Source: an uncultured Actinomycetes bacterium (GTDB taxonomy: Bacteria > Actinomycetota > Actinomycetes > S36-B12). From it: DNA of 8,553 bases. Below, piece by piece: positions 1-6,500 of this stretch (position 1 is its first letter; each line of letters starts with the position of its first letter). The notes below the pieces were generated by a model. It was not told where the DNA came from and made no database searches. It was given only the letters and a program-made list of their open reading frames with translations. Location: positions 1-8,553 of the forward strand of contig CAINGG010000337.1 in the NCBI GenBank assembly GCA_903848435.1. Reading direction: 5' to 3'. The translations under genes were made by a program, and so were the position numbers.

Positions 1-1
1 C

Positions 2-433
2 GGGTTCTCGCTGGAGGCAGACGAGGACTACCTCGCCGACACCCGCACACCGCGCCGCAATTCGGCGACGCTCTCGGCACTTGCTGCTGCCGACTCCATT
101 GTCGCCGTGTGCTCGGCTGATCCCGTGGGCATCGAGCGACTCGTCGCCACGCTTCCCGACGTCCGCCGCATCGCCGATGGGCGACCCGTCTCGGTCGTGG
201 TCAATCGACTGCGTTCGGGACCGCTCGGTCGCGACGCGCGCGGGCAGGTCGCCGAGGCTCTGGCTCGCCATGCGGGGGTGCTCGACGCGGTCTACGTACC
301 CGACGATCGCGATGCGCTGGATGCCTGCTTGCGTCAAGGTCGCACTCTCGCCGAATGCGCTCCGCGCTCGCCGGCACGCAGTGTTCTCGCGGAGTTCGCC
401 CGCGGCTACGCGGCGGTCACCGCGCGCACCTGA
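2..433 (+). CDS. MinD/CpaE-like P-loop ATPase, C-terminal part (5' end outside window)
   Basis: The reading frame is open from the left edge to TGA at 431-433 and gives the last 143 residues of a protein whose start lies upstream. The visible part resembles the C-terminal half of MinD/ParA/CpaE-type deviant-Walker ATPases. A stretch of the form SALAAADSIVAVCSADPVG (about residues 26-44 of the fragment) fits the strand and helix after the switch region, where these proteins carry 'AAD-hydrophobic-ADPVG'. A later VVVNRLR matches the strand ending in the Asn-Arg that contacts the nucleotide base. The phosphate-binding loop and Walker A lysine are not in the window, so ATP binding cannot be confirmed here. 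Family members position division, pilus or chromosome components, or act as orphan regulators; nothing visible distinguishes these roles. The family call is fairly safe and the specific function is unknown. Confidence 0.72.
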   Translation, partial: GFSLEADEDYLADTRTPRRNSATLSALAAADSIVAVCSADPVGIERLVATLPDVRRIADGRPVSVVVNRLRSGPLGRDARGQVAEALARHAGVLDAVYVPDDRDALDACLRQGRTLAECAPRSPARSVLAEFARGYAAVTART

Positions 434-441
434 GGCGTCCC

Positions 442-447
442 TAGGAT
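442..447 (+). promoter_or_regulatory. Candidate -10 element (TAGGAT) for leaderless transcription of the HAD gene
   Basis: TAGGAT fits the actinobacterial TAnnnT -10 consensus. It lies between the stop of the upstream ATPase gene and the HAD start, with exactly six bases (CGGGGG) before the ATG, so transcription would begin at or next to the A of the start codon. No clear -35 is seen at the expected distance. The G-run could instead be read as a weak Shine-Dalgarno, but it touches the start codon and is too close to work well. The call is inferred from layout only. Confidence 0.4.
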
Positions 448-453
448 CGGGGG

Positions 454-1095
454 ATGCTGCGCGGACTCGTCATCGACTGGGGCGGCGTCCTCACCTCCGA
501 CATCCGCGGATCCGTCGGACGCTGGGCCGACCGCCACGGCGTCGACCTCAAGGCCTACGGCCGGGTGATCGGCCAGTGGCTCGGCCCCGACGGTGAGCTC
601 GAGGCCATGGTCAATCCCATCCATGCGCTGGAACGCGGTGAGATGGAGGTTCCGCACTTCGAGGAGCTCCTGGCCGCCGAACTCACGCGGCACACCGGAG
701 CCCAGCACGACCCGCGCGAACTCCTCAAGGGCATGTTCGAGGAGTTCGAGCACGCGCACGACATGAATGCCCTCGTGCGGCGCGCCCGGCAGCAGGGCAT
801 TCGCACTGCGCTGCTGTCGAACTCCTGGGGCGACTTCTATCCCCGCGACCTGTGGGACGGGATGTTTGATGTCGTCGTCATCAGCGGCGAGGTCGGCATG
901 CGCAAGCCCGAGCCCGGCATCTTCGCCCTGACCCTCGACCAACTCGAGTTGCCCGCGCACGAGTGCGTCTTCGTCGACGACCTTGCCCACAACATCGAGG
1001 CAGCAGCCTCGCTCGGCTTCGTCGGCGTACGCCATGAGACCTATGACGACACCCTGCGCGAGCTCGAAGCGCTCTTCGGTCTCGATCTGACATAG
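454..1095 (+). CDS. HAD-superfamily hydrolase (HAD-IA, epoxide-hydrolase-N/YihX-like phosphatase)
   Basis: This 213-residue protein has the four HAD motifs in order. Motif I is IDWGGVLT with nucleophile Asp8. Motif II is LLSNSW with Ser122. Motif III is RKPEP with Lys151. Motif IV is FVDDLAHN with the metal-binding Asp175/Asp176. Residues of about 15-105 between motifs I and II form a helical C1-type cap, and the length is normal for the subfamily. HAD enzymes use the motif I aspartate to form a phospho-aspartyl intermediate and usually dephosphorylate small cytosolic metabolites; the substrate cannot be read from sequence. The second aspartate of motif I (usual acid/base, position +2) is Gly10, a change seen in other proteins annotated as HAD-IA hydrolases with a 'GGV' motif. 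The ATG at 454 is supported by motif I lying eight residues in. It starts 20 bases after the upstream gene and may have its own leaderless promoter. Confidence 0.88.
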   Translation: MLRGLVIDWGGVLTSDIRGSVGRWADRHGVDLKAYGRVIGQWLGPDGELEAMVNPIHALERGEMEVPHFEELLAAELTRHTGAQHDPRELLKGMFEEFEHAHDMNALVRRARQQGIRTALLSNSWGDFYPRDLWDGMFDVVVISGEVGMRKPEPGIFALTLDQLELPAHECVFVDDLAHNIEAAASLGFVGVRHETYDDTLRELEALFGLDLT

Positions 1096-1133
1096 TCCCC
1101 GCTCCTTGCCAGCGTTCGGGGGGCATGCCGTGG

Positions 1134-1139
1134 CACGAT
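1134..1139 (+). promoter_or_regulatory. Candidate extended -10 element (TGG-CACGAT) for the acyltransferase gene
   Basis: CACGAT is preceded directly by TGG, giving a TGn-type extended -10, and is followed by exactly six bases before GTG 1146. The spacing equals that of the candidate sites before the HAD and adenosine deaminase genes. The first base departs from TAnnnT (C instead of T). A TTGCCA at 1106-1111 resembles a -35, but the 22-base spacer is too long. If this element is real, the in-frame ATG at 1125 lies upstream of the transcript and is not used. Confidence 0.3.
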
Positions 1140-1145
1140 GACGTC

Positions 1146-2555
1146 GTGGCCGACCGGCTCTCCGCGCTCGACTCGTCCTTCCTCTACCTCGAGGGACCGA
1201 CGACGCCCATGCACGTGGGGAGCCTGACCCTCTTCCAGGAGGAGGACGGATCGCTCGACCATGAGCGACTGGTCAAGCTCATCCGCGATCGCATCGCCTA
1301 TGTCCCGCGCTACCGCCAGCGCCTGCGCGAGGTGCCCGGGCGCCTGGCCAACCCGGTGTGGGTCGACGACGAGCGCTTCGACGTGAGCTACCACGTGCGC
1401 CGGTCCGCACTGCCAGCCCCCGGATCGCTCCGTCAGTTGAACGACCTGGTGGCCCGCATCGTGAGCCGACCCCTGGACCGGCGCCATCCGTTGTGGGAGG
1501 TCTACCTCGTCGAGGGGATCGAAGGCGACCGCTTTGCCCTGCTGACCAAGACGCACCAGGCGATGGTCGACGGCGTGACCGCGGTCGACATCGGCGAAGT
1601 CATTCTCGAGGAGACCGCAGAGGTGCGCGCGGCACCCGCCACCACGTGGCGACCTGCGCCTGGCCCCAGCAACGTCGAACTCGTTGCCGGTGCTGTCGGA
1701 GATGTCGTCACGCACCCGACGTCTCTCCTCGGCGTGGTCCGCGACGGCGTCGGCACCGCGCGACAGGCCCTGGGTGACGTGGCCGCGACCGTGCTGTCAG
1801 CGGTGCGCAGCAAGGAGGAGAGCGCGCTGAACGTCGAGGTCGGACAGCAGCGGCGCTTCGCCACCCTCGACCTCAGGCTCGACGACCTGAGAGAGGTACG
1901 CCGATTGCGCGGCGGCACGATCAACGATGTGGCGCTTGCCGTCATCGCAGGAGGATTGCGCTCCTGGCTCCTGGCGCGCGCGGAGCCGGTCACGCACGAG
2001 ACCGTCGTCCGCACCCTCGTGCCCATGAGCGTGACGGTCGGTGATGATCGCGAGGCGGCCAGCCTGGTCGAGGCGTTCCTGCTCGACCTGCCCGTCGGCG
2101 AGCCCGATCCGGTGATCCGGCTTCAGCGCATCGGTTTCGACACGGCTCGCTTCGAGGAGACCGCTCGCCCGGTCGGCGCGCAGGCCATGGCCGGGCTCGT
2201 CGGCTTCGCGCCGCCGACCCTGCACACGCTGGGCGCGCGAGTCGGGGCGTCGCTGTCGCAGCGGGCCTACAGCCTGTCGGTCACCAACGTGCCCGGTCCG
2301 CAGACTCCGCTCTACGCCGGCGGCGCGCGCATGCTCGCGGCGTACCCGATCATCCCGCTGACGCAGCGACACGCCCTCAGCATCGGACTGACCTCCTACG
2401 ATGGGAGCGTGTTCATGGGGTTGACTGCAGATCGCGATGCGTTGGTCGACCTCGACATGCTGGTGCAGTCCCTGCGCGATGCCCTGGCGGAGTTGCTCGA
2501 CGCCGTCCGGCCCCGCGGGGCCAGGCTTGCGGTCGCCGGGGATGTGACGGATTAA
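1146..2555 (+). CDS. WS/DGAT-family O-acyltransferase (wax ester synthase/diacylglycerol acyltransferase)
   Basis: This 469-residue protein is of normal length for the bacterial WS/DGAT family, which moves acyl groups from acyl-CoA to diacylglycerol or fatty alcohol to make storage lipid at the membrane or lipid-body surface. The N-terminus (MADRLSALDSSFLYLEG) matches the family's opening block. RPLDRRHPLW lies at 108-117, the active-site block HQAMVDG at 137-143, an Asn-Asp pair (INDVALA) at 260-261, and the NVPGP block at 381-385. The canonical active site is HHxxxDG; here the second, catalytic histidine is Gln138, a variation also found in my recollection of some actinobacterial paralogues. 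Catalytic competence is therefore uncertain. I chose GTG 1146 because family proteins begin just before 'DRLS-LD'. The in-frame ATG at 1125 would add seven residues, and the G-run before it is only one base away. The patatin gene starts four bases after its stop. Family identity is firm; substrate is unknown. Confidence 0.9.
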   Translation: MADRLSALDSSFLYLEGPTTPMHVGSLTLFQEEDGSLDHERLVKLIRDRIAYVPRYRQRLREVPGRLANPVWVDDERFDVSYHVRRSALPAPGSLRQLNDLVARIVSRPLDRRHPLWEVYLVEGIEGDRFALLTKTHQAMVDGVTAVDIGEVILEETAEVRAAPATTWRPAPGPSNVELVAGAVGDVVTHPTSLLGVVRDGVGTARQALGDVAATVLSAVRSKEESALNVEVGQQRRFATLDLRLDDLREVRRLRGGTINDVALAVIAGGLRSWLLARAEPVTHETVVRTLVPMSVTVGDDREAASLVEAFLLDLPVGEPDPVIRLQRIGFDTARFEETARPVGAQAMAGLVGFAPPTLHTLGARVGASLSQRAYSLSVTNVPGPQTPLYAGGARMLAAYPIIPLTQRHALSIGLTSYDGSVFMGLTADRDALVDLDMLVQSLRDALAELLDAVRPRGARLAVAGDVTD

Positions 2556-2559
2556 GCCG

Positions 2560-3537
2560 ATGCCACAGGTTCGACGGGGTCTGGTCCTCGGGGGCGGCGG
2601 CGTGCTCGGTGCTGCCTGGGCGGTGGGTGCCCTGCAGTCGATCCAGGACGTGCGCGGCATCGATCCGCGCGACTTCGACGTCATCGTGGGGACCTCGGCC
2701 GGGTCCGTGCTGGGTGCTCTTCTGGCTGCGGGCACGAGCGTCGCGGCCCTCCGCGACCACCAGTTCGGCGTGCCCATCACCGAGGGGCCACTCGCGGGCT
2801 ACGCGTGGGACTACGAGACCGCCACGGGCGGGCCGCGTCCGTCCATGCCCAAGCTGCGCGGGCCCGGATCGGTCAAGCTCATGGCATCGTCGCTGCGCCA
2901 CGGCCTGCGCATGCCGCCGACCGCGGTGCTGTCGGCGTTCATGCCCCTGGGCAGCGGATCCTTGGAGCGGGTGGGTCATCTCATCGATGCCATCACGCCA
3001 ATGGATGAGTGGTCTCCGCATCCCAATCTCTGGATCGTCGCTCTCGACTACGAGTCAGGACGTCGCGTTGTCTTCGGGCGCGAGGGCGCCCCGCACGTCG
3101 GGCTCGCCGAGGCGGTCATGGCGTCCTGCGCGATCCCGGGCTGGTTCGAGCCGGTGACCATCGGTGAGCGCACCTATATCGACGGTGGAGCCTGGTCGGC
3201 GACGTCAGCGGATGTCGCTGGCGCCGCGGACCTCGACGAGGTCTACGTCGTCGCCCCGATGGTGTCCTTCGAGGCCGATGAGCCGGGCAATCTGCTCAGC
3301 CGCCTCGAACGCCGCTGGCGGGGGAGCGTGACGCGGCGCTGCCTGAGCGAGGTGGCCGAGCTCGAGGCCCAGGGCACCCAGGTGACCGTGCTGGGCCCCG
3401 GCCCCGACGACCTCGAGGCCATGGGTGGCAACATCATGGACGGCCGGCGGCGTTTGCGTGTGCTCGAGACTTCGCTGATCACCAGCAGGGCCGCCCTGGA
3501 GAGCGGGGGATCTGGCAGGCTGGCCGACGCGGGCTGA
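2560..3537 (+). CDS. Patatin-like phospholipase / lipid acyl hydrolase
   Basis: This 325-residue protein has the complete patatin fold signature. The glycine-rich oxyanion segment GGGGVLG is at 11-17, the nucleophile elbow GTSAG at 44-48 has Ser46, and the DGG motif at 208-210 supplies Asp208 for a Ser-Asp dyad. An ASCAIPGWFEPV block at 189-200 is also typical. Such enzymes hydrolyse acyl esters of phospholipids or neutral lipids. No signal peptide or transmembrane segment is visible, so it is probably cytosolic or peripheral on membranes or lipid bodies. ATG 2560 is the natural start, since the oxyanion loop must lie close to the N-terminus. Only four bases separate it from the acyltransferase stop and no good Shine-Dalgarno is present (GACGGA at 2546-2551 is weak), so translation is probably coupled to the gene before it. 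A role in turning over lipids made by that neighbour is a reasonable inference; true substrate specificity is unknown. Confidence 0.92.
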   Translation: MPQVRRGLVLGGGGVLGAAWAVGALQSIQDVRGIDPRDFDVIVGTSAGSVLGALLAAGTSVAALRDHQFGVPITEGPLAGYAWDYETATGGPRPSMPKLRGPGSVKLMASSLRHGLRMPPTAVLSAFMPLGSGSLERVGHLIDAITPMDEWSPHPNLWIVALDYESGRRVVFGREGAPHVGLAEAVMASCAIPGWFEPVTIGERTYIDGGAWSATSADVAGAADLDEVYVVAPMVSFEADEPGNLLSRLERRWRGSVTRRCLSEVAELEAQGTQVTVLGPGPDDLEAMGGNIMDGRRRLRVLETSLITSRAALESGGSGRLADAG

Positions 3538-3546
3538 CGGCCCGAC

Positions 3547-3553
3547 GAGGAGG
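3547..3553 (+). promoter_or_regulatory. Strong Shine-Dalgarno (GAGGAGG) for the glutamate dehydrogenase
   Basis: GAGGAGG lies in the 21-base gap after the patatin stop, with a five-base spacer to ATG 3559. It is the only near-consensus ribosome binding site I see before a gene in this window, and it fixes the start of the glutamate dehydrogenase. It suggests efficient translation as a leadered or internal operon message, unlike the neighbours that appear to lack such a site. Confidence 0.8.
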
Positions 3554-3558
3554 CGAGC

Positions 3559-6500
3559 ATGGCACGGTCGCGTGCGCACGGCGGTGACACCGCCGCGTCG
3601 GTGCCCCCTCCGCACCTGGAGTCCGTGACGGTCCTCGCCGAGGGCAATCCGCTCATCGAGGAGCTCGACCCCTACTACTACTACCGGCACGTGCCGGACG
3701 ACGACATCGCGGACCGTACGCCGGAGGACCTCCTCGGGGCGATGGTCTCCCACATCGAGCTGGCCAGCGATCGGCCCGCAGGGGTCGCCCGCGTGCGGGT
3801 CTTCACCCCGACCGTCGAAAGCGATGGCTGGTCCTGCGGGCGCACGGTGGTGGAGATCGTCACTGACGACATGCCTTTCCTTGTGGCGTCGGTGTCGAGT
3901 GAACTCGCGCGCCTCGGGAGAGCGCTGCACCTGGTCATCCACCCGGTGGTGAGCGTCGTCCGAGACGGTGACGGCAACCTCCTGTCCATTGGCGAGGCAG
4001 AGGGCGAGGGCATCCGCGAGTCGTGGATCCACATCGAGATCGACCGCGGCCCGGGCGATCCCGCGCGCATCGAGTCGGCCCTGCGCCACGTGCTCGGCGA
4101 CGTGCGCGCTGCCGTGGACGATTGGCCGAAGATGCTCGAGACGGTGCTGGCGACCTCCCAGCAACTCGTCGAGCACCCGCCAGCATCGGTGCCCCGAGAG
4201 GAGGCGGACGAGGCCGCGGCTCTCCTCGCCTGGCTGGCCGACGACAACTTCACGTTCCTGGGCTACCGCGTCTACGACCTCGTCGAGGACTCCGCGGGCG
4301 ACCAGCTTCGGGCCGTGCCGAACTCCGGCCTCGGCATCCTGCGCTCGAGCGTGGACAACGATGCGTCGCCGCGCTACCTCACGCCCGAGGTGGCAGCTCG
4401 TGCGCGAGAGCCGCGCATTCTGGTGCTCACCACCGCCAACTCGCGGTCGACGATCCAGCGCCCGGCCTATCTCGACTACGTCGGCGTCAAGCGCTTTGAT
4501 GACGCCGGTCGTGTCATCGGAGAGCAACGGTTCCTCGGCCTGTTTGCCGGCGCGGCGTACTCGCACTCCGTGCGCGATATTCCGCTGCTGCGCTCCACTG
4601 CTGACCGAGTGCTCGACATCCTCGGATTCGACGACACATCGCACAGCGGCAAGGACGTGCTGCAGTTCCTCGAGACCTACCCGAGAGACGAGCTCTTCCA
4701 GCTCGAGCCCGAGCCGCTGGCACGCGTGGCCCTGGCAGTGCATCAGCTCGCTGAGCGGCGTCAGACGCGGCTCTTCGTGCATCGAGACCCCTATGGCCGC
4801 TTTGTTTCCTGCTTGGTCTACATCCCGCGCGATCGCTACACGACGGCGGTGCGCCTTGAGGTGCAGGAGATCCTGCGCCGCGCCTTCGATGGTGCCAGCG
4901 TCGACTACACGGCGAGAGTCAGTGAGTCTGTCCTGGCGCGGCTGCACGTCGTCGTGCGCGCCGCCCCCGGCAAGGTCATCGGCACGGCCGACACCGCCGC
5001 CGTGCAGGAGCAGATCACCGAGGCGGTACGCAGCTGGGACGACACGTTCGCGCAGGTGCTGCGCGAACGTGTGGGGGAGGACCGGGCCGAAGCGCTCGAG
5101 GCGGTGTACGGCGGTGGCTTTCCCGTGTCCTACCAGCAGGATGTGCCGGCGGACGCGGCGGTTCGCGACGTCCTGCTTGCCGAGACCATTGGCGATGAAG
5201 GTGACGTGCGCCTGCGCCTCTACGCACCCCTCGGACGCGATTCGCGCGAACGTCGACTGAAGGTCATGCGGGAGGGCTTGCCCATCTCGCTGTCGCAGGT
5301 GCTGCCGGTGCTCAGCAGTCTCGGCGTCCTCATCGAGGAAGAGCATCCCTATGAGCTCGTGCGCCAGGGCCAATCACCCCTGTATGTGTACGACCTCGGT
5401 TTCCGCCTGCCCATGGGTGCGATCAGCGATCATGAGCGCCTGCGCGAGCTCTTCGAGGACGCGTACCTGGCGCTCTGGGAAGGGCGTTGCGAGGCCGACT
5501 CGCTCAATGCGCTGGTCGTCACAGGGGGGTTGGACTGGCGTCAGGTCGTCATCCTGCGGGCCTATGTGCGCTACCTGCAGCAGTCGGGCAACAGCCTGGG
5601 CCAGGAGTTCGCCGAGGGTTCGCTCATCGCGCATCACGAGATCGCGCGGCTGCTCATCGAGTTCTTCGAGGCGCGCTTCGATCCGTCACGGGAGGAGGGG
5701 CGCCGAAGCACGCAGGAGGAGATCGCCGCCCGCATCCTGCGCGCACTCGACAGTGTGTCCAGCCTCGATCAGGACCGCATCCTGCGGTCGCTCTTCGGCA
5801 TGATGCGGGCGACCCTGCGCACCAATGCCTATCGACGCGATGAGGCGGGCCGGCATCTTGACCGGCTATCGATCAAGGTCAATGCCCGTGATGTCCCCGA
5901 GTTGCCTCTTCCGCGCCCCTTCGCGGAGATCTGGGTGTATTCACCGCGGGTCGAGGGAGTGCATCTGCGCTTCGGGCCGGTGGCGCGCGGCGGTCTGCGC
6001 TGGAGCGATCGGCGCGCTGACTTCCGCACGGAGGTCCTCGGACTCGTCAAGGCACAGGAGGTCAAGAACGCCGTGATCGTCCCGGTCGGGGCCAAGGGCG
6101 GTTTCGTGCCCAAGGTGCTGCCCGATCCGGCCACGGATCGCGATGCCTGGCTGGCCGAGGGGCGCGCGGCATACGCGACCTTCATCCGCGGGCTCCTGGA
6201 CATCACCGACAACCGGGCGGATGGCCAGATCGTTCCCCCGCCGGATGTGGTGCGCCATGACGGCGACGACCCCTACCTCGTGGTGGCCGCCGATAAGGGC
6301 ACCGCCACGTTCTCCGACCTCGCCAACTCGGTGGCCGCCGAGTACTCCTTCTGGCTCGGTGATGCCTTCGCATCGGGTGGCTCAGCCGGGTACGACCACA
6401 AGGCCATGGGAATCACCGCTCGCGGCGCCTGGATGTCCGTGCAGCGTCACTTCCGCGAGCTCGGGATCGACACCCAGACGCAGGACTTCACCGTGGCGGG

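Noticed and set aside
1097..1120. Imperfect hairpin between the HAD and acyltransferase genes (CCC-CGCT paired with AGCG-TTC-GGG)
   Set aside because: The stem is short, has a three-base bulge, and no T-run follows. In GC-rich DNA such pairing is expected by chance, so I do not call a terminator.
3968..5260. A 430-codon plus-strand open frame inside the glutamate dehydrogenase in another frame
   Set aside because: The translation is dominated by Ser, Arg, Thr and Cys, as in out-of-frame high-GC sequence, and the overlapping frame has strong homology-type motifs throughout.
3205..5373. A 722-codon open frame on the minus strand opposite the patatin end and glutamate dehydrogenase
   Set aside because: It lies antisense to two genes with clear family motifs. 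Its residues show no recognisable domain and are rich in His, Arg, Val and Asp, as expected from the complement of high-GC codons. It is a shadow of biased codon use.
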